This document shows positions 6,972 through 15,325 of a stretch of DNA of 64,000 nt, one piece after another (positions within the stretch are counted from its first letter, which is position 1; the number at the start of each line of letters is the position of its first letter). Location: contig CAWJMF010000002.1 in the NCBI GenBank assembly GCA_963843945.1, forward strand, positions 62,001 to 126,000, in the 5' to 3' direction. The notes beneath the pieces were generated by a model. The model saw nothing but the letters and a program-made list of their open reading frames with translations, was not told the origin of the DNA and did no database searches. Position numbers and translations under genes: made by a program. Source of the stretch: CAWJMF01 sp963843945 (lineage in GTDB: Bacteria > Vulcanimicrobiota > Vulcanimicrobiia > Vulcanimicrobiales > Vulcanimicrobiaceae).

Positions 6972-8724
6972 CCAAGCTCAAGAGCGGCGTCTCGGCTTCG
7001 ACGGTCGCGCCCTTTTCGACGTGAACGGCGGCGACGCTGCCGGCGCGGTGCGCGCGAATCTCGTTCATCATCTTCATCGCCTCGACGATCGCGACGACTT
7101 GGCCTTCGGCCACGGAATCGCCCGGCGCGACCGGAATCTCGACGACCACGCCGTGCATCGGCGCGAGCACCGCGTTGCCGGCGCGTCCGTTAGCGCCCTT
7201 CGAGCGGGCGCGCTGCGCGACCGGCGGCCGGGCAGCGAGCGCGCGCCCCGGGCCGCCCGACGGCGGTCGATCGAGCACGCGCACGCGGAAGAGTTTGTCG
7301 TTCACTTCGATCCGCATCACTTGCGCCGGAGGCGCGTCCTGCGCGAGGCTCGGCGCGCCGGCGGGCGGCGGCCCTTCGGATCGGAAGGTTGCGGCGAAGG
7401 CTTCGAGGGTCGCCGTTCCGTACGTCGCGGCAGCTACCGCCGGCTCGTCGTTGAGCGCGCGCAGAAACGGCAGCGTCGTCGGAACGCCTTCGATCGCGTA
7501 CTCGTCGATCGCACGGCGCAGGCGCGCGCGCGCCTGATCGCGCGTGGGTGCCCAGACGATCAGTTTTGCGATCATCGAATCGTAGTTCGAACCGATGACG
7601 CTTCCCGCGCCGGCGGCGGCGTCGACGCGCACGCCGAGCCCGCCCGGCTCGCGGTAGCGCGCGATCGTCCCGGGCTCGGGCCGGAAGCCGTTGGCGGGAT
7701 CTTCGGCGTTGACGCGGACTTCGATCGCGTGGCCGCGCAGGACGACGTCTCGCTGCGCGTAGCCGAGCGGCTCGCCGGCCGCGACGCGCAGCTGCTCGCG
7801 AATGAGATCGAGACCGCTGACCATCTCGCTGACCGTGTGCTCGACCTGGATGCGCGTGTTCATCTCGAGGAAGAAGAACTCGTCGCCCGCCACGAGCGTC
7901 TCGATCGTGCCGACGCTGTCGTAGTCGATCGCGCGCGCGGCGCGCAGGCCGGCCTCGCGCAATCGGTCGCGCAAGGCGTCGCCGATCGCGGCCGGCGTCT
8001 CCTCGTAGAGCTTTTGATGGCGGCGCTGCAGGGAACAGTCGCGTTCCCCGACGTGCACGACGTTACCGTGCTTGTCGGCCAGGAGCTGCAACTCGACGTG
8101 CTTGGGATCGACGAGATAGCGCTCGGCGTAGATCGTCGGATTTTTGAAATAGGCTTCGGCTTCACGCCGCGCATTGCTGAAGGCCGACTCGATCTCGGCC
8201 TCGCTGCGCGCGACCTTGAGCCCCTTGCCGCCGCCGCCGCCCGAGGCTTTGAGTGCGAGCGGCAGGCCGTACTCGCGTGCCGCGCGCAGCGCGTCGGCGA
8301 CGGTTTCGAGGGGATCCGTTCCGCCGGGCACGACCGGGACGCCGGCCGCGACCATCGCGCGCCGCGCGCTGACTTTGTCGCCCATCGCGTCGATTGCGCC
8401 CGGGTGCGGACCGACCCAGACCAGGCCCGCGTCGAGCACGGCGCGCGCGAAGGCGGCGTTCTCGGCGAGGAAGCCGTAGCCCGGATGGACCGCGTCCGCA
8501 CCGGAGCGCGCCGCGACTTCGAGCAGTTTGGGCACGTTCAGGTAGCTTTCCGCCGGCGCCGCCGGACCGAGCAGATAGGCTTCGTCCGCGTAGCTCACGT
8601 GCGCGGCGTCGCGATCCGCTTCCGAATAGACGGCGACGGTGGCCAAGCCCATCTCGCGCGCCGTGCGCATTACGCGCAGCGCGATTTCGCCGCGGTTGGC
8701 GACGAGGAGCTTATGAAACGCCAT
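6961..8724 (-). CDS. Acyl-CoA carboxylase alpha subunit (biotin carboxylase + BCCP)
   Basis: A 587-residue fusion of biotin carboxylase and biotin carrier. The carboxylase starts HKLLVANRGEIALRVMR, has the glycine-rich ATP loop SGGGGGKG at 161-168, the VGERDCSLQRRHQK loop and the catalytic EMNTRIQVEHTVSE. The C-terminal biotinyl domain has the EAMKMM site with the biotin-accepting Lys at about 551. The architecture is that of actinobacterial acetyl/propionyl-CoA carboxylase alpha chains. ATG 8724 overlaps the stop of the small epsilon-like gene (ATGA), and the beta chain is 1 kb upstream in the same direction. Whether it makes malonyl- or methylmalonyl-CoA is not visible; fabI and mutase neighbours support either. 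Confidence 0.93.
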   Translation of the reverse strand: MAFHKLLVANRGEIALRVMRTAREMGLATVAVYSEADRDAAHVSYADEAYLLGPAAPAESYLNVPKLLEVAARSGADAVHPGYGFLAENAAFARAVLDAGLVWVGPHPGAIDAMGDKVSARRAMVAAGVPVVPGGTDPLETVADALRAAREYGLPLALKASGGGGGKGLKVARSEAEIESAFSNARREAEAYFKNPTIYAERYLVDPKHVELQLLADKHGNVVHVGERDCSLQRRHQKLYEETPAAIGDALRDRLREAGLRAARAIDYDSVGTIETLVAGDEFFFLEMNTRIQVEHTVSEMVSGLDLIREQLRVAAGEPLGYAQRDVVLRGHAIEVRVNAEDPANGFRPEPGTIARYREPGGLGVRVDAAAGAGSVIGSNYDSMIAKLIVWAPTRDQARARLRRAIDEYAIEGVPTTLPFLRALNDEPAVAAATYGTATLEAFAATFRSEGPPPAGAPSLAQDAPPAQVMRIEVNDKLFRVRVLDRPPSGGPGRALAARPPVAQRARSKGANGRAGNAVLAPMHGVVVEIPVAPGDSVAEGQVVAIVEAMKMMNEIRAHRAGSVAAVHVEKGATVEAETPLLSLASD

Positions 8725-8882
8725 CAGCGCCCGCCCGATTCGTCGTAGACGCGACCGGCCAGCCGCCAGCGCGAGGGTTTGGGCGGAAGCGCGGGCTCGC
8801 CGGACTGCGCCAGCGCCTCGAGCGCCGCCACGATCGCGGCCAGTTCGTCGTTCGCCGGCGCCGGTTCGACTGCGAGCGGCAT
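8724..8882 (-). CDS. Acyl-CoA carboxylase epsilon-like small subunit
   Basis: A 52-residue gene wedged exactly between fabI and the biotin carboxylase, with 4-base ATGA overlaps at both ends; this coupling is good evidence that it is translated. The peptide has a helical NDELAAIVAALEALAQSGEP segment, then PPKPSRWRLAGRVYDESGGR. A Glu/Leu-rich helix, a proline linker and a W-x(n)-R tail is the layout of actinobacterial AccE/PccE epsilon subunits (ACC_epsilon family), which bridge alpha and beta chains. The similarity is from motif memory, not a search. Alternatives are an unrelated lineage-specific coupling peptide. Confidence 0.62.
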   Translation of the reverse strand: MPLAVEPAPANDELAAIVAALEALAQSGEPALPPKPSRWRLAGRVYDESGGR

Positions 8883-9670
8883 CAGTTCGCGGGCGGCTCC
8901 GGCAGCATGCCCATCGCGTGGTAGCCCGCATCGACGAAGTGAACGTCGGCCGTTACCGCGCGCGAGAGGTCGGAGGCGAGGAAAACCGCGGTTCCGGCGA
9001 CGTCGTCGGCGGTGATGCTGCGCCGCAGCGGAGCCGCCGTCGCGACCTTGCCGATCATGCTCTTGAAATCTTTGACTTGGCGCGAACTCGCCGTGCTGAT
9101 CGGTCCGGCTGAGATGGCGTTGACCCGAATGCCGCGTTCGCCCAGATCGTAGGCGAGATAGCGAACGATCGATTCGAGCGCCGCCTTCGCGATGCCGGCG
9201 ATATTGTAGTTGGGCACGATCGCGGTCGCGCCGAGATAGGTCAGCGCCATGATGCTGGCGCCGTCGGCCAGCACGTCGGAGAGGGCGTTGGTGAGCGCGA
9301 TCAGCGAGAAGGACGAGATATCGAGCGCCAGCGCGAATCCGGCGCGCGAGGTCGTGTAGACCTTGCCCGCCAGGTCTTCCTTATTGACGAAGGCGATCGA
9401 ATGCACGAGGGCGTCGAGCCGGCCGTGATCGCGCGAGAGCGCCGCGGCTAGTTCGCCGAGCTGCGCGTCGGACGTCACGTCGCACGGATAGACCTTCCCG
9501 CCGCCGAGTTCCGCGGCGAGTTTTTCAACTTCGTCCTTCACCCGCTCGCCTTGGTAGACGAAAGCCAGCGTCGCGCCCTGCGCATGGAAAGCGCGCGCGA
9601 TGGCCGTCGCGATGCTCCAGCGATTTGCAACGCCCGTGATGAGAGCGACCTTGCCGTCTAACAAGCCCAT
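8882..9670 (-). CDS. fabI: Enoyl-[acyl-carrier-protein] reductase (NADH)
   Basis: A 262-residue short-chain dehydrogenase of the FabI class, the last reductive step of each fatty acid elongation round. It has the divergent nucleotide loop ITGVANRWSIATAIAR, LVHSIAFVNK and the active-site helix NYNIAGIAKAALE with Tyr-x6-Lys. At the position of E. coli Met159 there is Ala, a pocket residue. The C-terminal half keeps ISAGPISTASSRQVKDF. Its stop overlaps the epsilon-like gene start. The 97 bases upstream, before the carboxyltransferase stop, could hold a promoter, but the same-strand order suggests one acyl-CoA operon. Confidence 0.96.
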   Translation of the reverse strand: MGLLDGKVALITGVANRWSIATAIARAFHAQGATLAFVYQGERVKDEVEKLAAELGGGKVYPCDVTSDAQLGELAAALSRDHGRLDALVHSIAFVNKEDLAGKVYTTSRAGFALALDISSFSLIALTNALSDVLADGASIMALTYLGATAIVPNYNIAGIAKAALESIVRYLAYDLGERGIRVNAISAGPISTASSRQVKDFKSMIGKVATAAPLRRSITADDVAGTAVFLASDLSRAVTADVHFVDAGYHAMGMLPEPPAN

Positions 9671-9767
9671 TCTTCAAATATGACGACCAAGCGCGCGCGA
9701 TGCCCTGCAAAAACGTGCGCCCCGGCTCGCGCCGGACCCTTCGGGCAGCTCGCTCGCGGTCGAGCGC

Positions 9768-11336
9768 CTACAGCGGGATGTTGCCGTGCTTTCGTTTCGG
9801 GCGCTCGACGCGTTTGTCGGCCAACATCTCGAGCGCGCGCGCGACGACCTGACGGGTACGGCTCGCCTCGATGACGTCGTCGATGTAGCCGCGCTCGGCC
9901 GCGATGAACGGGTTCGCGAAACGGCGTTCGTAGTCGGCGATCAGCTCGGCGGCTTTGGCGGCGGGATCGGCGGCCTCGGCGATCTCGCGCCGGAAGATCG
10001 TTTTGACCGCACCGGCCGCGCCCATCACCGCGATCTCGGCGGTCGGCCAGGCGACGTTATAGTCGGCCCGGATGTGTTTCGAGGCCATGACGTCGTAGGC
10101 GCCGCCGTAGGCCTTGCGCGTGATCACCGTGATTTTGGGAACGGTCGCCTCCGCAAAGGCGTAGAGCAGCTTCGCGCCGTGCTTGATGATACCGCCGAAC
10201 TCTTGCCCGGTCCCCGGCAGAAAGCCCGGCACGTCGACGAAGGTCAAGAGCGGGATGTTGAAGGCATCGCAAAACCGGACGAAGCGCGCCGCTTTGATCG
10301 ACGAGGCGATGTCGAGGACGCCGGCCATGCGCATCGGCTGATTGGCGACGATGCCGACGCTGGAACCCGCGATCCGCCCGAAGCCGATGACGATGTTCGG
10401 GGCGTACAACTCGCCGATCTCGAAGAAGTCGCCATCGTCGACGACCGCCTCAATCGCCGTCTTGATGTCGTACGGTTTGCTCGGCGAGTCCGGAATCAAC
10501 TCGTCGAGCTCGGGGCAGAGCCGCTCCGGATCGTCGCCGGTCCCCAAGCGCGGCGGATCGTCGAGATTGTTTTGCGGGAGAAACGAGAGCAGCCGCCGCG
10601 TGCTCGCGTTCATCTCGTCCTCGTCGGCTGCGATCAGATCGGTGACGCCGGACTTCGTCGCGTGGGCGAGCGCGCCGCCAAGTTCCTCGAAGGTGACTTC
10701 CTCGCCGGTCACCGTCTTGATGATCTCGGGCCCAGTGATGAACATCTGTGCGATGCCTTCGACCATCAGCGTAAAGTCCGTGATTGCCGGCGAATACACC
10801 GCGCCCCCGGCGCACGGTCCCGCAATCAAGCTGATCTGCGGCACGACGCCGCTGGCTTGCACGTTCCGCCAGAAGATTTCGGCGTAGCCCCCGAGGCTCA
10901 CCACGCCTTCTTGTATGCGCGCGCCACCCGAGTCGTTGATGCCGATGATCGGAGAGCCGGTGCTCACGGCAAGGTCCATCACCTTGCAGATCTTTTCGGC
11001 GAAGACTTCGCCGAGCGAGCCGCCCAGAACCGTAAAGTCTTGAGAGAAGAGAAACACTTGCCGCCCGTCGATCGTCGCGCGGCCGGTGACGACGCCGTCG
11101 CCCAAGAACTCGCGCTCGTCCAGACCGAACGCGCTCGTGCGGTGCACGGCGAACATGTCGAACTCGACGAACGAACCCGCGTCGACGAGGGTCGCGATGC
11201 GCTCGCGCGCCGTGCGCTTCCCGCGCGCGTGCTGCCGCTCGTTGGCGGCTTCACCTGCCGGGGCGAGCGCCCGCGCGCGCCGTTCGCGAAGGGCTGCGAC
11301 TGCCGCTTCGCGCGCGGACTGCTCGGATTCGGTCAC
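9768..11336 (-). CDS. Acyl-CoA carboxylase beta subunit (carboxyltransferase)
   Basis: A 522-residue crotonase-fold carboxyltransferase of the propionyl/acetyl-CoA carboxylase beta type. It transfers CO2 from carboxybiotin to acyl-CoA. Seen are ARERIATLVDAGSFVE, the oxyanion loops NDSGGARIQEGVVSL and LIAGPCAGGAVYSPAITDF, VDVPGFLPGTGQE, RKAYGGAYDVMASKH and the C-terminal PKRKHGNIPL end that is almost invariant in this family. The GTG start overlaps the TAG of the MIP18-family gene by one base (TAGTG), so the two are co-transcribed. The partner alpha chain lies downstream past fabI. Confidence 0.95.
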   Translation of the reverse strand: MTESEQSAREAAVAALRERRARALAPAGEAANERQHARGKRTARERIATLVDAGSFVEFDMFAVHRTSAFGLDEREFLGDGVVTGRATIDGRQVFLFSQDFTVLGGSLGEVFAEKICKVMDLAVSTGSPIIGINDSGGARIQEGVVSLGGYAEIFWRNVQASGVVPQISLIAGPCAGGAVYSPAITDFTLMVEGIAQMFITGPEIIKTVTGEEVTFEELGGALAHATKSGVTDLIAADEDEMNASTRRLLSFLPQNNLDDPPRLGTGDDPERLCPELDELIPDSPSKPYDIKTAIEAVVDDGDFFEIGELYAPNIVIGFGRIAGSSVGIVANQPMRMAGVLDIASSIKAARFVRFCDAFNIPLLTFVDVPGFLPGTGQEFGGIIKHGAKLLYAFAEATVPKITVITRKAYGGAYDVMASKHIRADYNVAWPTAEIAVMGAAGAVKTIFRREIAEAADPAAKAAELIADYERRFANPFIAAERGYIDDVIEASRTRQVVARALEMLADKRVERPKRKHGNIPL

Positions 11337-11647
11337 TACCAGATCCCGAGGTGCACCTTGGCATCGTCGCTGGCCATCGTGCGCGGATCCCAGGGCGGCG
11401 TGAAGGTGATCTCCACGTTCGCCGATTTGACGCCCTCGATGCTCTGCACTTTGCTCAGCACGGCTTGTTTGAACATCGGTCCGACCGGACACATCGGCGA
11501 GGTGAGCGTCATCGTGACGCTCACGTTTTCGTTTTCCGGGCCTTCGATGTCGACGCCGTAGACGAGGCCCAGATCGATGATGCCCATCTGCAGTTCGGGA
11601 TCTTCGACCTCTTTGAGCGCTTCGTAGACCTGTTCTTGAGTTGGCAT
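11336..11647 (-). CDS. MIP18 (DUF59) family Fe-S assembly-like protein
   Basis: A 103-residue MIP18/SufT/PaaD-type protein: EVEDPELQMGIIDLGLVYGV is the family signature and VTMTLTSPMCPVGPMF carries the conserved Cys. Relatives help mature Fe-S proteins (SufT) or sit in phenylacetate oxygenase clusters (PaaD); neither suf nor paa genes are nearby, so a general metal-sulphur role is more likely. The start at 11647 is set by a perfect GGAGGT five bases upstream. It is the first gene of the leftward carboxylase operon and is divergent from the aldehyde dehydrogenase across 148 bases that must hold both promoters. Confidence 0.88.
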   Translation of the reverse strand: MPTQEQVYEALKEVEDPELQMGIIDLGLVYGVDIEGPENENVSVTMTLTSPMCPVGPMFKQAVLSKVQSIEGVKSANVEITFTPPWDPRTMASDDAKVHLGIW

Positions 11648-11795
11648 TCCAACCTCCGGGCGTACGACTTCGCCCGGGCGCCGGGGGTTTCCACCGGGGG
11701 AGAAGCCGGTCGCCGCCAGGTTGCCCGGAAGGTCGAACATTCTTTCGCCGGAAAGCACCGAGGCCCCAAACTTCACACACGAGGTCGATAGGCAC

Positions 11796-13292
11796 ATGGC
11801 GCTTCTGGAACCGCCCCAGTCCCGGCAGATTCCGGCTTTTGCTCGCACGTTCATGAGCACGCCCAAGCAGCTTTTCATCGACGGCAACTTCACGGGCGCC
11901 GTTAGCGGCAAGACGTTCCCCGTCTACGACCCCTCGACGGGCGAGGTCATGGCGCAGGTCGCCGAGGGCGATCGTGCCGACATCGACCGGGCGGTCAAAG
12001 CCGCGCGCAAGGCCTTCGACGGCGGCCCGTGGCGCACGATGTCGCCGTCGGAACGCGGCCGCTTGCTCAACAAGCTCGCCGATAAGCTCGAAGAACGGCT
12101 CGAAGATTTTGCTCTGCTCGAGTCGCTCGACAACGGCAAACCGTTCGCCATCGCGCGCATCGCCGACGTCCCGCTTGCGGTCGACCTGTTCCGCTACATG
12201 GCCGGCTGGGCCACGAAGATCTTGGGCAACACGATTCCGGTGCCGGGCGATTTTCACGCCTACACCCGCAAAGAGCCGGTCGGCGTCGCGGGTCAGATCA
12301 TTCCCTGGAACTTCCCCTTGCTGATGGCGGCCTGGAAGCTCGGTCCCGCGCTCGCCGCGGGCAACACCGTGGTGCTCAAGCCGGCCGAACAGACGCCGCT
12401 CTCGGCGCTGCTGCTGGCCGAACTCATCGCCGAAGTCGGTTTCCCCGACGGCGTCGTCAACGTCGTCCCGGGTTACGGCGAAACCGCGGGCGCCGCACTC
12501 GCCGCACATCCGGACGTCGACAAAGTGGCCTTTACCGGCTCGACCGAAGTCGGCCGGTTGATCGCGACCGCGGCGGCGACCAGCAACCTCAAGAAAGTCA
12601 CGCTCGAACTCGGCGGCAAGTCGCCCAACATCGTGTTCGCCGACGCGGACCTCGACGCGGCCGCCGCGGGCGCCGCGATGGCGATCTTCTTCAATCATGG
12701 CCAATGCTGCGTCGCCGGCTCGCGTCTCTACATCGAGCGGCCGGTCTACGAGCAAGTCCTCGCCGGGGTGGCGGAAGAGGCCAAGAAGATCACGGTCGGG
12801 CACGGCCTCGACGAACGTTCGGGGATGGGACCGCTCGTCTCGCAAGAGCAGCTGGAACGCGTCACCGGCTACATCCAGTCAGGCTTGGACGAGGGCGCGC
12901 GCGCGCACGTCGGCGGCAGCCGCGTCGGCAGCCGGGGATACTTCGTCGAACCGACGATCCTGGTCGACACCAAGCCGCACATGAAGGTCGTTCAGGAAGA
13001 GATCTTCGGACCGGTCGTGACGGCCATGCCGTTCGACGATCCGAGCGAGATCTTGCCCGCCGCGAACGACACGGTGTACGGCCTCGGCGCCGGCATCTGG
13101 ACGCGGGACATCAGCCGGGCGCATCGCACCGCGGCCGGACTGCGGGCCGGAACGGTCTGGGTCAACTGCTACAACGTCTTCGACGCGGCGCTGCCCTTCG
13201 GCGGCTTCAAGCAGTCGGGTTGGGGACGCGAGATGGGCTACGAAGCCATCCAGATGTACACCGAAACGAAGACGGTTATCGTTAAGCTCTAA
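11796..13292 (+). CDS. NAD(P)-dependent aldehyde dehydrogenase
   Basis: A 498-residue aldehyde dehydrogenase. It has the PWNFPLLMAAWKLGPALAAG cofactor segment, FTGSTEVGRLI, the general-base Glu in LELGGKSPN, the catalytic Cys in NHGQCCVAGSRLY, the EEIFGPVV loop and FGGFKQSGWGRE near the end. It is of the broad retinal/betaine-aldehyde type; the substrate cannot be read from sequence. ATG 11796 has a GAGGT about 10 bases upstream; ATG 11853 would remove a 19-residue extension and begin at MSTPKQLFIDG, the usual family start, so either is possible. A strong hairpin follows the stop. Confidence 0.95.
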   Translation: MALLEPPQSRQIPAFARTFMSTPKQLFIDGNFTGAVSGKTFPVYDPSTGEVMAQVAEGDRADIDRAVKAARKAFDGGPWRTMSPSERGRLLNKLADKLEERLEDFALLESLDNGKPFAIARIADVPLAVDLFRYMAGWATKILGNTIPVPGDFHAYTRKEPVGVAGQIIPWNFPLLMAAWKLGPALAAGNTVVLKPAEQTPLSALLLAELIAEVGFPDGVVNVVPGYGETAGAALAAHPDVDKVAFTGSTEVGRLIATAAATSNLKKVTLELGGKSPNIVFADADLDAAAAGAAMAIFFNHGQCCVAGSRLYIERPVYEQVLAGVAEEAKKITVGHGLDERSGMGPLVSQEQLERVTGYIQSGLDEGARAHVGGSRVGSRGYFVEPTILVDTKPHMKVVQEEIFGPVVTAMPFDDPSEILPAANDTVYGLGAGIWTRDISRAHRTAAGLRAGTVWVNCYNVFDAALPFGGFKQSGWGREMGYEAIQMYTETKTVIVKL

Positions 13293-13302
13293 AGCGAAAC
13301 GC

Positions 13303-13334
13303 CGAAGCGAGCGAGGCTACGGCCGCTCGCTTCG
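13303..13334 (+). terminator. Hairpin after aldehyde dehydrogenase
   Basis: An 11-base-pair perfect stem, CGAAGCGAGCG paired with CGCTCGCTTCG, with a 10-base loop, 10 bases after the ALDH stop. No strong T-tract follows, so it may act as a weak or Rho-assisted terminator. Confidence 0.5.
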
Positions 13335-13397
13335 TGTCGTGCGTCACTGGCAAACGGCAAGAGAGTGCGGGTCGCCCGAATAACGTCATCCCCCACG

Positions 13398-13835
13398 ATG
13401 GCAAGGTTCGGGTTACCCGCACTTTGTGCGGTGTCGCTGCTGACGTTCGCCGGATGCGCGCCTACCCGCGACTTTCCGCCGCTCGACGACGTGAAAACGG
13501 TGACGCTTGCGCTGCCACAGGATCACCTGCGTCAAACGATCGCCGACCGCGAACGGGTCGCGGCCCTGGTCGACTACTTGAACGATCGGCGCAGCGGTTG
13601 GAAGCCGGTCAGCGGCGCCTACGCTACCCCCTTGCGTTTGAAGTTCTTCGACGGACGCGGCAAGGATGTGGCGTACGTCCTGGTCGGCACCGGCGGGATC
13701 GTGCGTTCGGGCTACTTTCGCTCGAGCCGCCTCGACGAAACCTGGCAGGAGACCCGCCGCCTGTGCCAGCTACTCGGCCGGCAAGCGTACCGCCGGGTTT
13801 GCGGTTCGCAGCAAATGTTCGGAGCGAACCTCTGA
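13398..13835 (+). CDS. Hypothetical lipoprotein
   Basis: A 145-residue protein with a short lipoprotein signal: hydrophobic LPALCAVSLL and a TFAGC lipobox with Cys at residue 20 when starting at ATG 13398. A GTG at 13365 with AAGAGA just upstream would add 11 residues ahead of the signal. The mature part is small and mixed alpha/beta, with repeated basic residues and LRLKFFDGRGKDVAYVLVG. I recognise no domain. It lies alone between the ALDH terminator hairpin and the convergent liv operon. Confidence 0.7.
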   Translation: MARFGLPALCAVSLLTFAGCAPTRDFPPLDDVKTVTLALPQDHLRQTIADRERVAALVDYLNDRRSGWKPVSGAYATPLRLKFFDGRGKDVAYVLVGTGGIVRSGYFRSSRLDETWQETRRLCQLLGRQAYRRVCGSQQMFGANL

Positions 13836-13848
13836 ACGGTCGCGGGCG

Positions 13849-14544
13849 CTAGACCGCGAGGTAGCGCTTCATCGCTTCCGCGTCGCCGCGCAGTTCCGCG
13901 ATCGTCCCGGCCGCCATGACGCGGCCGTTGGATAAGATGTAGCCGCGATCCGAAAGGCTCATCGCAACTTCGGCGTTCTGCTCGACCAGCAAAATCGTGT
14001 TGCCTTCTTGGCGGATGCGGCGCACGACGTCTTCGACGTTGCGCGCGATGAGCGGGGCGAGCCCTTCCATCGGTTCGTCGAGCAGGATGATCTCGGGGTT
14101 GGCGATCAGCGCGCGCGCGATGGCGAGCATTTGCTGTTCGCCGCCGGAGAGCTTCGCCGGCTTGTCGCGCCGCTCGCGCAGGACTTCGAAGTACTCGTAG
14201 ACGCGTTGCTCGGTCCACGGCCCCTTGCGGCCGCCCAGCGCCGCGAGCCGCAGGTTTTCCCCGACCGTCAGATTCGGAAAAACGCGCCGGTCTTCGGGCA
14301 CGTAAGCGATGCCGAGTTGCGCCAGACCGAACGTCGCCTTTCCGGTGATCGCGCTGCCGTGAAAGCGGATCGTCCCGCTGCGCACGTTGACGAAGTTCAT
14401 GATCGCTTTGAGCGTGGTCGAGCGGCCGCTGCCGTTGCGCCCCAAGAGCGCGACGACTTCGCCGGCCTCGACGCCCAGCGAGACGTCTTGCAAGACGTGG
14501 CTCTTGCCGTAGAATGCGTTGACGTTTTCGAGTTCGAGCAGCAT
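13849..14544 (-). CDS. livF: Branched-chain amino acid-type ABC transporter, ATP-binding protein LivF
   Basis: A 231-residue ABC ATPase of the LivF class, energising uptake of hydrophobic amino acids or similar amides. The signature is LSGGEQQMLAIARAL, Walker B is IILLDEPMEGLAP, and the switch His is replaced as usual in LivF by LLVEQNAEVA. The Walker A reads GRNGSGRSTT, with Arg in place of the usual Lys; the same codon reads CGC. It is the last gene of a leftward livH-livM-livG-livF operon, 28 bases after livG. No binding protein is attached to this operon. Confidence 0.92.
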   Translation of the reverse strand: MLLELENVNAFYGKSHVLQDVSLGVEAGEVVALLGRNGSGRSTTLKAIMNFVNVRSGTIRFHGSAITGKATFGLAQLGIAYVPEDRRVFPNLTVGENLRLAALGGRKGPWTEQRVYEYFEVLRERRDKPAKLSGGEQQMLAIARALIANPEIILLDEPMEGLAPLIARNVEDVVRRIRQEGNTILLVEQNAEVAMSLSDRGYILSNGRVMAAGTIAELRGDAEAMKRYLAV

Positions 14545-14572
14545 CGCTAGCGCGGTACTTCCGGCAGGTTCA

Positions 14573-15325
14573 CTAGGTCAGGCCTCCCAAATACGCGCGC
14601 TGGACGGCTTCGTTGCCGCGAATTTCCGCCGGCGTTCCGATGGCGAGAATGGAGCCGGCCTGCATCACCGTGATCGTATCCGAGATGCTCATCACGACGT
14701 CGATGTCGTGCTCGACGAGCACGATGGTTCGTCCCGGCGCGATCCGCTGGATCAACTCGACGGTCTCGTGCGTCTCGGTCGGCGACATGCCGGCCAACGG
14801 CTCGTCGAGCAGCAAGATGGTGGGATCGCGCGCCAGCACGAGCCCGATCTCGAGCCGGCGCTGATCGCCGTGCGAGAGGTTTTCGGCGAGTGCCTCGGCC
14901 GCCGGCGCGAGACCGATGTCGTTGAGAATCTCGCGGCAGCGCGCGCGTGAATCGCCCATCCGGCCTTCGGGCAGGAAGAAGTTGCCCTTTCCGTCGTGCA
15001 GCGATTGCACCGCCAAACGCACGTTTTCGTAGACCGTCAGCTTGGCGAAGATATTCGTGATCTGGAACGAGCGCGCGATGCCCAGGCGGGCGCGTTCGTA
15101 GGGCTTGAGCCCGGTGATTTCGCGCTCGCCGAAAAAGACTCGACCCTTGGAGGGCGGCAGCAACCCCGAGAGCAGATTGAAGAGCGTCGTCTTGCCGGCG
15201 CCGTTCGGGCCGATGATCGTGCGCACGCCCCCGAGCGGAATCTCGAGCGTCACGCCGTTGACCGCTTTGAACCCCGCAAAGGATCGCGTCAGATCCTCGG
15301 TGCGCAGCGCGCACGGCGCGTTCAC
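14573..15325 (-). CDS. livG: Branched-chain amino acid-type ABC transporter, ATP-binding protein LivG
   Basis: A 250-residue ABC ATPase of the LivG class. It has Walker A GPNGAGKTTLFNLLSG, signature LSHGDQRRLEIGLVLA, Walker B ILLLDEPLAGMSP and LVEHDIDVVMSI with the switch His. It pairs with LivF as a heterodimer on the LivHM membrane core. The GTG start overlaps the LivM stop (GTGA), which fixes it. It lacks the longer insert of some LivG proteins and otherwise looks intact. Confidence 0.93.
   Translation of the reverse strand: MNAPCALRTEDLTRSFAGFKAVNGVTLEIPLGGVRTIIGPNGAGKTTLFNLLSGLLPPSKGRVFFGEREITGLKPYERARLGIARSFQITNIFAKLTVYENVRLAVQSLHDGKGNFFLPEGRMGDSRARCREILNDIGLAPAAEALAENLSHGDQRRLEIGLVLARDPTILLLDEPLAGMSPTETHETVELIQRIAPGRTIVLVEHDIDVVMSISDTITVMQAGSILAIGTPAEIRGNEAVQRAYLGGLT

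Noticed and set aside
7021..8748. 575-codon plus-strand frame opposite the biotin carboxylase
   Set aside because: Low-complexity Arg/Asp/Gly translation opposite a highly conserved enzyme; typical antisense shadow.
9786..11561. 591-codon plus-strand frame opposite the carboxyltransferase
   Set aside because: No recognisable protein; the opposite strand carries the invariant carboxyltransferase motifs.
11337..12845. N-terminal extension making carboxyltransferase 1,025 residues
   Set aside because: The extension runs through the MIP18 gene and antisense to ALDH; the GTG overlapping the MIP18 stop is the proper start.
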